A stretch of DNA of 64,000 bases, from contig NC_068359.1 of assembly GCF_020536995.1 (NCBI RefSeq), positions 79,885,346 to 79,949,345 on the forward strand, in the 5' to 3' direction. A program made the position numbers and the translations under genes. A model generated the notes under the pieces. It had not been told where the DNA came from and did no database searches. It worked only from the letters and a program-made list of their open reading frames with translations. Origin of the DNA: Dreissena polymorpha (Eukaryota; Mollusca; Bivalvia; Myida; Dreissenidae). This document shows positions 1 through 13,178 of this stretch, piece by piece; position 1 is the first letter of the stretch; the number at the start of each line of letters is the position of its first letter.

Positions 1-116
1 TACCAGGGGGTCGGGTAAACCATGTCTACCAGGGGGTCGGGTAACCATGTCTACCAGGGGGTCGGGTAACCATGTCTACCAGGGGGTCGGGCCATGTCAA
101 CCAGGGGGTCGGGTAA
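1..116. repeat. 25-bp tandem array, cut by window edge
   Basis: Four full units and a partial fifth of a 22-26 bp unit built on TACCAGGGGGTCGGGTAACC followed by ATGTC. Unit lengths are 26, 25, 25 and 22 bp. The array starts at base 1, so it probably continues upstream. It is G-rich and locally unlike the AT-rich flank. No gene is visible in it. Confidence 0.85.
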
Positions 117-1005
117 TTTTCTATATATTCTTATATTAAATACATTGGAAGACCTTAACCTTGACTTGAAGTCAGCCTTTGTCATATAAATGTTCTGAAA
201 TATTTGCACACGAGTTTAACTCGTCTTTCTTTTCATATCATTCCCTCAGGTGAGCGATCCAGGGCCTCTTAGCCCTCTTGTTTGTGTTACTTGTTTTTGT
301 TGTTTAAGGACATGTCCTTAACTTCAGTTCATTTGTCTTACTTTTTCTGAATAAATACTGAAGAACAGACTGAAACTCATAAGCTGTTATGTTGTTTCAT
401 AAATCATCTTTTTAAATTTGATATTTAGAATTAGAGATTTATAATTTAAATAATCAGCTTCTATGCGAAGATTTGAAGCTCAACTTTTGTTAAATCTGAA
501 ATTGAATCATATTTTAATGCTCACCATTATAGTATCTGCTTGATACATCACTGCAGCTATTAAAGTGTTATCTTGAACGCGCTTTCCGGTCTTTAAAATG
601 TAATATGTTTAGTTGTCTCTAGTTGAAAATGTGCATTTTTGTGAGGAACTAATTTGCATTAAGCCGAATTAAATACCAAAACTAACCTACTTACATCGAT
701 GACGCGAAGAAACGAGCGTTTCAATCCTTATACGTGTTATTACAATTATCAGGCTGCATGTGCATATGTTTTCAATGGTTTGGCAAAGAGACAATATAAT
801 TTTGGATTTATTCGTGCATGAATTTAGTAAGCGCCTCCTTTTCGACTGTGTACATGTCGCACGCGGCATAATTAATCCAAGTAGTCCCACGCTCGATGCT
901 CGATTTCCTCGTGCGCTTCGTGGAGGCAGCTCGCCCAGTCAAATGATATACCATAGCCAATCAGAATAATATACACTAGTGAAACATAGGGCCATTGTTA
1001 TTTAA
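117..1005. other. Intergenic, with a pearl-like 3' end at 241-283
   Basis: No convincing coding sequence. At 241-283 there is a short hairpin (AGGGC, loop, GCCCT) followed by CTCTTGTTT. It resembles the 3' ends of the pearl-like elements elsewhere in this window, so this may be the tail of such an element whose body I cannot delimit. The short ORFs around 690-970 overlap each other on both strands and show no family resemblance. Confidence 0.4.
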
Positions 1006-1173
1006 GAAATAATTCGTGTACGTTATAGTTTGTTGTCGAATAACCCACGGCCGGAAGTTTAGATGCGTAGGGATTAAATCACGAGTGCGAAGCACGAGTG
1101 ATTTGAAACCACGCATCTAAACTTCCGGCCGTGGGTTATTCGACCACAAACTATAACGTACACGAATTATTTC
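1006..1173. repeat. Long foldback (hairpin) repeat
   Basis: The arms AATAATTCGTGTACGTTATA at the left and its complement at the right pair almost perfectly for about 75 bp, including GAATAACCCACGGCCGGAAG. They close on a small inner palindrome around AATCACGAGTGCGAAGCACG near 1080-1100. It has the form of a foldback MITE. No coding potential. Confidence 0.85.
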
Positions 1174-2010
<837 letters not shown>

Positions 2011-2100
2011 CAGACCATAGACCGATCTAGGTACGTGTATCACAAGTAGACACAACTCATATAAAACTATACCGGCTCGTAAACAAATATTCAAATTTTT

Positions 2101-3071
2101 ATGCCCCCGGTAGAGTGGCATATAGCAGTTGAACTGTCCGTCAGTCAGTCTGTGCGTCCGTCCGTCCGAAAACTTTAATGGCCATAACTTTTTCAATATT
2201 GAACGTAGCAACTTGATATGTGTCATACATGTGCATCTAATGGAGCTGCACATTTTAGTTGTGAAAAGTGAAGGTCAATGTCATCCTTCAAGGTCAAATG
2301 TCAAATATATAGCGTCTGTCCGTCCGAAAACTTTAACATTCGCCATGACTTTTTCAATATTCAAGATAGCAACATGATATTTGGCATGCATGTGTATCTC
2401 AAGGAGCTGAACATTTTGGTTGGCAAACGGTGAAGGTCAAGGTCATCCTTCAAGGTTAAATGTCAAATATATGCGTCTGTCCGTCCGACCGAAAACTTTA
2501 ACATTGGCCATAACTATTTCAATATTGAAGATAGCAACTTGATATTTTGCATGCATGTGTATCTCATGAAGCTGCACATTTTGAGTAGTGAAAGGTGAAG
2601 GTCAAGATCATCCTTCATGGTCAAATGTCAAATATATGGCGTCTGTCAGTCCGTCAGAAAACTAAAACTTTGTATGCCCCTGAAGGGTGGCATATAGTTT
2701 TTGAACTGTCAATCTGTCTGTTCGTCCGTCAGTCCGTCCGTCCGTTCGTCCGTCCGTCCGTCCGAAAAATTGCCCATAACTTTTGCAATATTAAAGATAT
2801 TTGGCATGCATGTGTATCTCATGGAGCTGCACATTTTGAGTGGTGACAGGCCAGGGTCATCCTTCAAGGTAAAGGGTCGAATTTTGCAATATTAAAGATA
2901 GCAACTCGATATTTGGCATGCATGCGTATCTCAAGGAGATGCACATTTTGAGTGGTGAAATGTCAAGGTCATCCTTCAAGGTCAAAGGTAAAATATATGG
3001 CTTCAACCCGGCAAAGTAGGGGGCATTGTGTTTCACGAACACAATGCCCCTACTTTGCCGGGTTGAAGCCA
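2101..3071. mobile_element. Pearl-like (HINE-like) element with tandem core and terminal palindrome
   Basis: A (GTCC/GTCCGTCA)n tract is followed by about five degenerate units of roughly 160-190 bp. Each unit contains CCGAAAACTTTAA, GCCATAACTTTTTCAATATT, TGCATGTGTATCTCA, GAGCTGCACATTTTG and AAGGTCA motifs. It ends in a near-perfect 35-bp hairpin at 2998-3071 (GGCTTCAACCCGGCAAAGTA and its complement). A short microsatellite plus tandem core units of about 160 bp is the architecture described for pearl elements of bivalves, which are related to Helentron-associated elements. No protein is encoded. The short ORFs here are translations of the repeat. Confidence 0.65.
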
Positions 3072-3831
3072 TTGACACAGCTGAGTAGGTGATTTCGCTT
3101 TAGTGAAAGTTTTGACGGACGACGAAGAAAGACCGATCACATTAACTAGCCCTGAAATTGATCTACACATAGCCCAATTTTGTGTCACATTTTAATAATT
3201 TTCCATTTCCTCATAAACGAATCATTTGACCATTCAAAAAAAATCAGATCAAATTGCAGAATGAACATTTATTTCAAACATGTACTATATACATGTACAC
3301 TAGAGTTTCAGGAACAGAAAATCAAGTAAGAAAATACAAAATAAACATATCATATATTTGTGCCCGTGTAAATATTAAGTTTAAGATTTACAACAGTCAT
3401 TTCGTTGAAAATATTGACGTTCGAAATGAAATGTTAATAAATCTTTTGAAAGAACCATATTGTGAAAGGAACATACCACAATTTACGAGGATTTCATAAC
3501 TAAATGACCGCCATGTTTTCAAACAATAAGTGACGTTTCATTCATTCTATTGCAATCTAACAATGAAATGAAGAACATGATTAATTTGTTTTTGCCAAGT
3601 TTGCAATGTCTTTAAATGTGTACAACAATATGAGTGAATTTATGTTAGCAAAGAAAAAAACAACGTTTAACTACTTCATGATCAATTCCAATAACAAGAA
3701 TATCATTTTTTTGTTGATCATCGACACATTGTAAATTAAATTCGAAACGAAACTTAATTGAACTAACTAAACGATTAAATTTGCAAAATATAACCACTTT
3801 TCTTTTATAAGCATATATTTTTGCATGTGTA
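3072..3831. other. Intergenic, no feature recognised
   Basis: AT-rich sequence without a convincing ORF on either strand. Short ORFs at 3254-3499 (+) and 3645-3842 (-) lack family resemblance and have AT-driven composition. Confidence 0.4.
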
Positions 3832-5052
3832 TTAGTTACCATCCAATATTTCAGTCAAGGCCAAGAACAAAGAAGTCGCACTTTCAATCGATTCAGGAGT
3901 TGGCAGTTGCTCCCGCTGCATTTCACACACATGTTCTAGGACGTGTATGAAGTCATCTTTACACCCAAACTGCGGTTTCTTTACAAAGTGTCTCTCTTGA
4001 ATACGATCAATGGTTTCCAATTCGCAAGAAAGCCGAATTAAAAAATCTCGGGTTCCATACGCCTCAGGCTGCTAGTACATTACCGTCGGTATCCCATTTG
4101 GTGCTTCCATGTGTCTTTGCTGCCGAATCCGATGAGAATTCCATAGATGGGTACAAAAGTTCAGATCATGCTGTATTAATGGTATGAAACAGAATCTCAA
4201 GCATTCTAAATGTACAGGATCATCACTTCGAAGCAAGCCGCTGTCTACCATATCCTTAAAATAGTTCCTTCAAAACACAGTAAAACTGACTCTTAAATTT
4301 ACGCCAAAACGTTCAATTCTTTGATAACCAGTGGATCACCCAGTCATGTAACTGTTCATTCCAGACATGTTATCTCTGTCATTAAACCTAGACGCTATTT
4401 GCATAGCCCGTACCTAAACGTTTTCTGTCCCTGCATCGTCACGAACCAGACGTGGAACGCGACCAATCCGTTTCACAAAGTTAACAAAGATGCCCGCAAT
4501 AATTCGATGGTCATTATTCGAATAACATGCCTCCAGCCATAACATGCATCTGGAAAATCCATCAACCGCCCCGTGTATAACAATTCCAAAAGTCGTTAGC
4601 GTAACATACCCATCAATGTGTATAGTAAAATTAGGGCCTTTATTGGTATAGACTATGCGTCGCATGCGATGTGCAGACCTGAGAGCAACACCCTCAGGAT
4701 CAAATACCTTCAATACACACCTTTTTATTTCTTGGGTTACTTTGACATTTGTGATTGTGTTGACCAGTTTCCAAATAGTTTTTTAACCGCATTCAGCCAT
4801 CCCTCTTTTATATACTGAACGAATCGCTCGTATAACGTCTGGAAGAGGAGACGATGCGTTGCGTCTTTTTAGCCCTAACCTTCGCAGTATACGTTTCAGT
4901 TGACTCAAACTGAGAGCAGTGTTGTGTAGGAAAAGCAAGAATCCACATATACCCAGACGCGTATAGCCCTGTTTGTGATAACGCGAAATCCAAACATCCT
5001 TTTCTTGATTTGAAAGTACAGCTACCGATGAGTCAACATATATCAGTACCAC
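3832..5052 (-). pseudogene. Broken integrase-like (DDE/RNase H fold) gene of a mobile element
   Basis: On the minus strand three stretches keep protein similarity to one family. First is an N-terminal helix-turn-helix region (about 5050-4790: a Tyr-Thr-Arg-Leu-Gly-Ile segment, then SLSQLKRILRRLGLKRR). Second is an integrase core (4713-4414) with GPNFTIHIDGY, GIVIHGAVDGFSRCMLWLE and VRDDAGTENV, the first two acidic positions of a DDE-type site. Third is a C-terminal region (about 4270-3835) with NSHRIR and related motifs. This pattern matches the metazoan 'integrase core domain' proteins that resemble IS3-like transposases. The element superfamily is uncertain (IS3EU-like or Ginger-like are guesses). 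It is broken in several places. No terminal repeats were found. It is not a host gene as far as I can tell. Confidence 0.65.
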
Positions 5053-5918
5053 TTAGACACAACTCTGCAATATAAAAAAGTTGTGAGTCGTTAAACACAC
5101 GTTTTGCATGTATTAGTTAAGGAGAAATATCTAAATGAATCAATCGAGATTTAAGCTCTCGCAATGCTCATAAAACCCAACGAATACATTAATGTGTATT
5201 ATTTGCAAACAGTGTATGTTATTTTTACGTTTATACCAAGCATTCCTGCTGTAAAAATGGACTGTCTGAGGTCTTGCGTGTTTCGAAAGAATATACCAGA
5301 AACTAAAATTCTGGTCGACGCCCGGAAGTCATGAACCAATGTTGCAATAATGTGATGATGTCAAAATTCTATGACGACATGATATGAAAAAGGTGTCATG
5401 GCGCAAAAAATAATGCATCTTGTCGTCTAAAACTATGATGGCAAGTCATTTTCACAAGAGCATGACGCCATAAATTATGTAGATTTGTCGACTTAGATCA
5501 TGTCGACCAAATATATTTTCGGGAAAAGCCGGACACATTTACGTCGAGACTTCAACTTAATGTCGTTATGACGAGTAAAATTAAGGTGGGAAAAGCTACA
5601 GAACTATAACGACATACCATGTTATTTCACAGTAAGTCGATATAAATTATTCCGGCATGACCACATTATTGGGGTGTACCATATACGTTTCCGTATTAAA
5701 CAGATCGTCACATAAACTTGCAGAAGATGTGAAAAAGGCACCATCACGGCGGCGGCAATTTAAAAATAAAAAGGTTCGCAGCAAATGGCAAATATGAAAA
5801 GAGTTCTGATTGGCTGATGCCATAATCTAAAAATATATGCTGGTCGAGCAGGATTTTTCTGCTGCAGCAGAAAAAAATGCTGCTCGGGCAGGAATATGCT
5901 AGTCGAGTAGCATCTAGA
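5053..5918. other. Intergenic, ATGACG/ATGTCG-rich stretch
   Basis: No gene recognised. 5340-5640 has many short interspersed ATGACG, ATGTCG and GTCATG words, as in degenerate internal repeats. 5838-5915 has two or three imperfect copies of a TGCTCGGGCAGGA-like word. Neither could be assigned to a family. Confidence 0.35.
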
Positions 5919-6888
5919 TGCTGCACTTTCTGCCTTAACTAGATTTTTTCCAAGAGGAGACTTTCTTTAAACGAAAAATATCATTAAAGCGAAAGTGTCG
6001 TCCCTGATTAGCCTGTGCGGACTGCACGGGCTAAACTGGGACAACACTTTACTCACATTCTTTAACCCCTCTTTTCACAGAGCACGGCTCATATATAGAT
6101 CTCTGGAGCCATATGCTTGAATCATCATAAACAGTTATAAGACTTGCGTAACCATGGAAATCATTTGAAAGAAGGAACGACAACTTTCGCATTGAGAGCA
6201 TGAGACGTCTGCTGATATTGGAATTAACTCAAATCCCGAATAGTGTCAATTTCCCAATTTGAGCACCACACAGAGTGATCTCACTTTATTTCCTTTGAGT
6301 GTGGGTTCTTCCCATGAAGGAGGCTCCAGAATGTCTCTACAAGACTGCACATAGCTTTCTATTGCATACATCCTATAGTAACATTCGATATAGGTAAGGC
6401 AATGGATGCAATGTCATGCATTGACCATATAGCTTTAGCGTGTGAGTGAGCGCAAATTTAGAGCCTCATTTTAGATGGGGCTTAACTCGAAAATATTGCC
6501 TTTATAAATGAAAGTTGCTGAATATTGGCACAGGGCCTACCTCTGTCTGCTATGTTTAAACCAGGGTTGGTTTAAGAACTATGAATAAGTAGCTAAATGT
6601 GTGTTTTTTTACAATGGTAGCACATTTAGTATTAAAATGTGCTTAATTTTAAAATAACACAAATTCTAGTAACCAGTTTGAGAATATAGTGTCCAATTAA
6701 AGATTTCAATGGCCATTTGCTATTTTTGCCACTGGTAACACTAATATTGGGTTGACCCTGACATGCTGAATCTCCCTTATAGGCTTGGTATTCTACATTA
6801 ACATCTGTCCATGTTTTATAATACGTATTATGTTCCAAAGATCTATTTTAACAGTTTGTTAATATATTAATACATTTATATGAGCCTT

Positions 6889-7158
6889 GCTCTGTGATAA
6901 CAGGGTTTAATTCATATGAGTAAAGTGTCGTCCCAGATAAGCCTGTGCAGTTTGTACAGGCTTATCAGGGACATCACTTTCCACCTAGACTGGATTTAAT
7001 TTTAGAAGATACTTTCTTTAAATAAACACTTCTATAAAAGCGAAACATGTATTCATGTACTCCCTGTTTTTCATGTGTGGATTGCACAGGCTATTCTGGG
7101 AAGACACTTTAGGCAATGCATTAAGACCAGTTATTCCAGAACTAGCCTCATATGCATT
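6889..7158. mobile_element. Hairpin MITE copy (unit 1)
   Basis: Diverged copy with AAAGTGTCGTCCCAGATAAG, an inner palindrome around CCTGTGCAGTTTGTACAGG, a central GAAGATACTTTCTTTAAA and a distal GGATTGCACAGGC arm. Duplicated at about 9613-9881. Confidence 0.75.
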
Positions 7159-7404
7159 TGTTCGCATTCGCGTTGTAGGCCCATTTATTTTGTGTATGCC
7201 TTTTTACGCCCATTCAGTTCGCAAAACTTTCTCTTGCACAAACGCAGTTTTAAGGGAGGCAATTTTGCTCTCTTCGACGTAACATGCACATTATGCAGTT
7301 GTCGTTCTTACAGAATTGTGTTCCGAGTTATGGGCGATGAATACGATCAAAGCAATTGAACAAAAATATGATTATTATTAATACAAGTAGTTATGTTGGT
7401 TTGA

Positions 7405-7841
7405 ATGGACCTTTTCACGTTTTGGTAAATTGACAAAATTAAAAAAAAAATGTTTCAGATTCGCACATTTTCGTTTTAGTTATGATATTGTGAGGAAACA
7501 GAAATACTGAACATTTACCATGCTCTAAAATAGCCATTATAATTATGCATCTTTTGACGATTTAAATACCTAAAAATTATAAAGCGTTGCAACGCGAAAC
7601 GATTGAATAATTGTATAGTTCTGTTGTTGTCAATACAGTCAGCATTGTAAGAGCATGGATGGCCGAGTGGTCTAAATGGTAGACTTTTTACTCCAGGACT
7701 CCAGGGGTCAGTTGAGGGTTATTTTTTTAATCTTGATTTTTTTACTTGAGCTTCTTAGATCCAATGTTTAAATTTATCAATATAAAGAATTTAATGACAC
7801 ACTTCAAAACATGCCAAAATCTGTGAAAAAGCCCCTTTAAT
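7405..7841 (+). mobile_element. SINE-like element with inverted ends (unit 1)
   Basis: Starts GACCTTTTCACGTTTTGGTA and ends GCCAAAATCTGTGAAAAAGC followed by CCCTTTAA, so the ends are imperfect inverted repeats. The middle has a tRNA-like block (about 7655-7715) with an A-box-like TGGCCGAGTGG and a long-variable-arm layout. The B box is eroded compared with the copies at 17162 and 41329. Duplicated at 10125-10532. Confidence 0.7.
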
Positions 7842-8640
7842 GCGTAAGTCTTATTTTCATGAATAACGATTGTATAACTGAAAAAAATGACTGCATTCAC
7901 AGGTAAAACACTTCATTGAAACTTTTCCTTAATGTGTACTTTACGCCAATTTGTGAACATGCGGAATACCTTACTTTAGAGTCTGACGGCTGTTAACTTA
8001 CGTTTCGCATTTTCTGAAGAATTTCTTCGCAAAACTGATATTTTACATTTTTCACACAGAACCAATACATCAACAAAGAAATAACATCGTGGTTTTGTTC
8101 TTCTAGCGCTTTATTTGGTCGAAATTACAGGACTTTAACATAACATTATTGATGAGCATATCGTAGCCCTGGCCTATCTCCACATGGCTTATTTATGAAT
8201 TTTTGCAGTGAAATGTTTTTTAAAATTAATTTAATACAATTTCTTAAAATGTCGTATAAAGTGTATTCGTGGCTATGTTATGGAAAAGAATCAGGCCATA
8301 CTTTGCTCAAACAAAATGTAGAAATAGAACATATTGAATATTTCGAAGAAAACGGTGTTGAAGCATTTCACGAAGTAACGGCACACCGTTTTAAGTTACT
8401 TGTTAATTTTATTTGTATTGTATTAAATGTTTAATCTTTCCGTTAACATCGTTCAATGTATAATGTAGATGACGCTATCCGTAGGGTCGTATCTATAATC
8501 ATGGTATATACATGTGACATGTCAATCCCTGTCAGACGTCATGCACACATCTACCCACTCTCTGCGGTTCATTACGTTCAACAACTCTGCTAGGAGAATG
8601 ACATCTCCCGACACTTGTGTAAGTCTGTTGAAAATGATCG

Positions 8641-11340
8641 TGCTGCACTTTCTGCCTAAACTAGATTTTTTCCAAGAGGAGACTTTCTTTAAACGAAAAA
8701 TATCATTAAAGCGGAAAGTGTCGTCCCTGATTAGCCTGTGCGGACTGCACGGGCTAAACTGGGACAACACTTTACTCACATTCTTTAAACCCTCTTTTCA
8801 CAGAGCACGGCTCATATATAGATCTCTGGAGCTATATGCTTGAAATCATCATAAGCAGCTATAAGACTTGCGTAACCATGGAAATCATTTGAAAGAAGGA
8901 ACGACAAGTTTCGCATTGAGAGCATGAGACGTCTGCTGATATTGGAATTAACTTAAATCCCGAATAGTGTCAATTTCCCAATTTGAGCACCACACAGAGT
9001 GGTCTCACTATATTTCCTTTGAGTGGTGGTTCTTCCCATGAAGGAGGCTCCAGAATGTCTCTACAAGACTGCACATAGCTTTCTATTGCATACATCCTAT
9101 AGTAACATTCGATATAGGTAAGGCAATGGATGCAATGTCATACATTGACCATATAGCTTTAGCGTGTGAGTGAGCGCAAATTTAGAGCCTCATTTTAGAT
9201 GGGGCTTAACTCGAAAATATTGCCTTTATAAATGAAAGTTGCTGAATATTGGCACAGGGCCTACCTCTGTCTGCTATGTTTAAACCAGGGTTGGTTTAAG
9301 AACTATGAATAAGTAGCTAAATGTGTGTTTTTTACAATGGAAGCACATTTAGTATTAAAATGTGCTTAATTTTAAAATAACACAAATTCTAGTAACCAGT
9401 TTGAGAATATAGTGTCCAATTAAAGATTTCAATGGCCATTTGCTATTTTCGCCACTGGTAACACTAATATTGGGTTGACCCTGACATGCTGAATCTCCCT
9501 TATAGGCTTGGTATTCTACATTAACATCTGTCCATGTTTTATAATACGTATTATGTTCCAAAGATCTATTTTAACAGTTTGTTAATATATTAATACATTT
9601 ATATGAGCCTTGCTCTGGGATAACAGGGTTTTATTCATATGAGTAAAGTGTCGTCCCAGATAAGCCTGTGCAGTTTGTACAGGCTTATCAGGGACATCAC
9701 TTTCCACCTAGACTGGATTTAATTTTAGAAGATACTTTCTTTAAATAATCAATTCTATAAAAGCGAAACATGTATTCATGTATTCCCTGTTTTTCATGTG
9801 TGGATTGCACAGGCTATTCTGCGAAGACACTTTAGGCAATGCATTAAGACCAGTTATTCCAGAACTAGCCTCATATACATTTGTTCGCATTCGCGTTGTA
9901 GGCCCATTCATTTTGTGTATGCCTCTTTACGCCCATTCAGTTCGCAAAACTTTCTCTTGCACAAACGCAGTTTTAAGGGAGGCAATTTTGCTCTCTTCGA
10001 CGTACATGCACATTATGCAGTTGTCGTTCTTACAGAATTGTGTTCCGAGTTATGGGCGATAAATACGATCAAAGCAATTGAACAAAAATATGATTATTAT
10101 TAATACAAGTAGTTATGTTGGTTTGAATGGACCTTTTCACGTTTTGGTAAATTGACAAAATATAGATTCGCACATGATATTATGAGATTGTGAGGAAACA
10201 GAAATACTGAACATTTACCATGCTCTAAAATAGCCATTATATGCATCTTTTGACGATTTAAATACCTAAAAATTAAAAAGCGTTGCAACGCGAAACGATT
10301 GAATAATTGAATAGTTCTGTTGTTGTCAGTCAGCATTGTAAGAGCATGGATGGCCGAGTGGTCTAAATGGTAGACTTTTTACTCCAGGACTCCAGGGGTC
10401 AGTTGAGGGTTATTTTTTTAATCTAGATTTTTTTACTTGAGCTTCTTAGATCCAATGTATAAATTTATCAATATAAAGAATTTAATGACAAACTTCAAAA
10501 CATGCCAAAATCTGTGAAAAAGCCCCTTTAATACGTAAGTCTTATTTTCATGAATAGCGATTGTATAACTGAAAAAAATGACTGCATTCACAGGTAAAAC
10601 ACTTCATTGAAACTTTTCCTAAATGTGTACTTTACGCCTATTTGTGAACATGCGGAATGCCTTACTTTAGAGTCTGACGGCTGTTAACTTACGTTTCGCA
10701 TTTTCTGAAGAATTTCTTCGCAAAACTTATATTTTACATTTTTCACACAGAACCAATACATCAACAAAGAAATAACATCATGGTTTTGTTCTTCTAGCGC
10801 TTTATTTGGTTGAAATTACAGGACTTAAACATAACATTATTGATGAGCATATCGTAGCCCTGGCCTATCTCCACATGGCTTATTAATGAATTTGTGCAGT
10901 GAAATGTTTTTAAAATTAATTTAATACAATTTCTTAAAATGTCGTATAAAGTGTATTCGTGGCTATGTTATGGAAAAGAATCAGTCCATACTTTGCTCAA
11001 ACAAAATGTAGAAATAGAACATATTGAATATTTCGAAGAAAACGGTATTGAAGCATTTCACGAAGTACTTAACGGCACACCGTTTTAAGTTACTTGTTAA
11101 TTTTATTTGTATTGTATTAAATGTTTAATCTTTCCGTTAACATCGTTCAATGTATAATGTAGATGACGCTATTCGTAGGGTCGTATCTATAATCATGGTA
11201 TATACATGTGACACGTCAATCCCTGTCAGACGTCATGCACACATCTACCCACTCTCATACACTGCGGTTCATTACGTTCAACAACTCTGCTAGGAGAATG
11301 ACATCTCCAGACACTTGTGTAAGTCTGTTGAAAATGATCG
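8641..11340. repeat. Tandem segmental duplication, unit 2 (2.7 kb)
   Basis: Second head-to-tail copy of 5919-8640, slightly shorter (2700 against 2722 bp). It shares all internal repeats. The junction at 8640/8641 is direct, with no spacer. The high identity suggests a recent event, or an assembly or allelic duplication. The identical order of internal elements shows that they were present before the duplication. Confidence 0.92.
10125..10532 (+). mobile_element. SINE-like element with inverted ends (unit 2)
   Basis: Duplicate of the element at 7405-7841, with the same tRNA-like block (TGGCCGAGTGG) and the same terminal CTTTTCACGTTTTGGTA and CCAAAATCTGTGAAAAAG sequences. Confidence 0.7.
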
Positions 11341-12932
11341 CAAGTTTTATGCGTGTTAATACTTGAATATGAGACTATCTACGTATGAAATTTAAATTAA
11401 TCAAAAGAGCACGTCACTTTATACGTTAATACATGAAAACTGGAAAAAAATAAACATTAATAATAGAACGATATTGCGTTCGTTTGAATTAAATTACGAT
11501 CTCGTTTAAACAGTTCATGGGTATTTCCCACATTTCCATAACACGTAATATAAAGAACGTTAAATATTTAGAAAATCGAACAGAGGCGATGGTATAACAA
11601 ATAGTAAAAATGACGCAAGAGCAAATAATGCGTTTATTAAAATTATTTTTGATCGTTAAGCTTGAATAAGCACCGGTTTAAATTACTCTCCAATTCAACA
11701 AGCATGTGTGCGTAGATTTATTTTAACAAAAATTCGCGTATGGTACCAAGCCCAATATATTGTGCTTCAAAGTATGTATGGATCGTAAAAAGTTGCAACT
11801 TGAATCGTGTCGATATATCAATAAAGCACGACATAACGTAGTTTCAAAATGATTTTCTGTACGATTATGTATCGGCCAATACACAACTGTTTGGAGATCT
11901 AATGTATTGGATTAAACCACAACCGCTTTTAACTACCGTGCATCACTAATATTGCATGTTCTATGTGCGATCTCATACACATATACAGTCCCGGATTACC
12001 CATTTGGCAGAGTTGGCCCCGCGACTTTTAGGGACCCATGATAGACGAAAGTTTTTTATTTACTGTCTAAGCCTGTAACACGGTTTTCTCGCAGTACTAA
12101 ACATTACGGTATTAAAATGGATTTTATAGAAACGTATAAAAGTAATTGTAACATTTAATGTCTTGCCAGTCATGTTACAGGTAGGCTATATTAATCGAAT
12201 GACATCGACTGGGCACTGTAGGCTGTAGTAGGCCTTATGCCGACTATAGGGTTCTGAGGCATGGACCCCAAAAAATTCACGGTCTATGGGCCTCCACGGT
12301 GCTAAACCGGCACTGACCATACCGGTATATCATGCCTTTATTTGAATGTGTAAATGCAGTCTTTACAAACTACAATAAGTCAGCTTTTATGGTATTTACT
12401 ACACGGAGATAAACATGTGATCAAGAATAAAGATCAACAGCTTGTTATTGGCAGACTATCGCTTGGTCAATAAGTGAGCCAAATTGCCAATACATTAAGA
12501 CATAAATGCGTATATGTATTTTTTTTTCAATAACTGACATAAATTAAATCGTCAAAAACAGTTTGTCGTTATACCGGTCGATTTCGTTTAAAGCACATAA
12601 ACCCAAAATCACACTCGTGTATCGTGATGGTTTAAGCAAAAGGTTAATGTATAATTAATTTGATCAATATATAATGTGTAATTCAGTTAACATTTACGTT
12701 TATAAAAATTATTTGTTTGGAAAGAAATATGAAATTGGTTTATTTGTTCAGTTTCTAACTTAAATGTTGGTAACAAATTCGTCCATATTGAAATTTCGCA
12801 ACATTCAAAATTAACGAAACAGAAAAACTGTCCAGATGATATATTTATTAATTAATGAGTTAATGAAAAGTTCTTAGTTTAGGATCACTTCTCATACTGT
12901 TATATTTTGCTATTAAAGACTTATCTAAACAA
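11341..12932. other. Intergenic, no feature recognised
   Basis: AT-rich and without a convincing ORF longer than 60 codons. I see no tandem array or inverted repeat of note. Confidence 0.4.
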
Positions 12933-13178
12933 GTGTTCCGCGGTCGGAGACATATGCACCCCCCCCCCACCAAAAAAACAACAACGTGGCATTGAGCGTG
13001 TACTTGACCTTTGACCTAGAGACCTGAAAATCAATAGGGGTCATCTGCCAGTCATGATCAATGTACCTATGAAGTTTCATGATCCTAGGCCTAAGCGTTC
13101 TTGAGTTATCATCCGGAAACCATTTGGTGGACGGACCGACCGACCGACATGTGTAAAACAATATGCCCCTTCGAATGG
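12933..13178. mobile_element. Short pearl-like element fragment
   Basis: Bounded by C-run and G-run ends (CCCCCCCCCACC near 12960; GGGGGGGGG near 13178), with a GACCGACCGACCGAC microsatellite and a single core unit (TGACCTTTGACCTAGAGACC, CATGAAGTTTCATGATCC in the core). The core contains TGACCT-T-TGACCT at 13005-13017, a perfect direct repeat of nuclear-receptor half-sites with one-base spacing. Confidence 0.5.

Larger units (their letters stand above)
5919..8640. repeat. Tandem segmental duplication, unit 1 (2.7 kb)
   Basis: This block starts TGCTGCACTTTCTGCC and ends CTGTTGAAAATGATCG. It is repeated head-to-tail immediately afterwards (8641-11340) with very high identity (a few per cent difference by eye, plus small indels). 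It contains half of a hairpin MITE (about 5934-6121), a nearly full hairpin MITE (about 6889-7158) and a SINE-like element (7405-7841). No host gene is recognised. The ORFs at 7055-7359 and 8195-8434 recur in unit 2 only because of the duplication. Confidence 0.92.

Noticed and set aside
1-116. Possible CRISPR-like array
   Set aside because: Units are contiguous 22-26 bp tandem copies without unique spacers, in a eukaryotic genome.
8514-8843. 109-codon ORF with a phrase like ISLCGLHGLNWDNT
   Set aside because: It translates the hairpin MITE; the phrase recurs in several other ORFs (7075, 63497) for the same reason.
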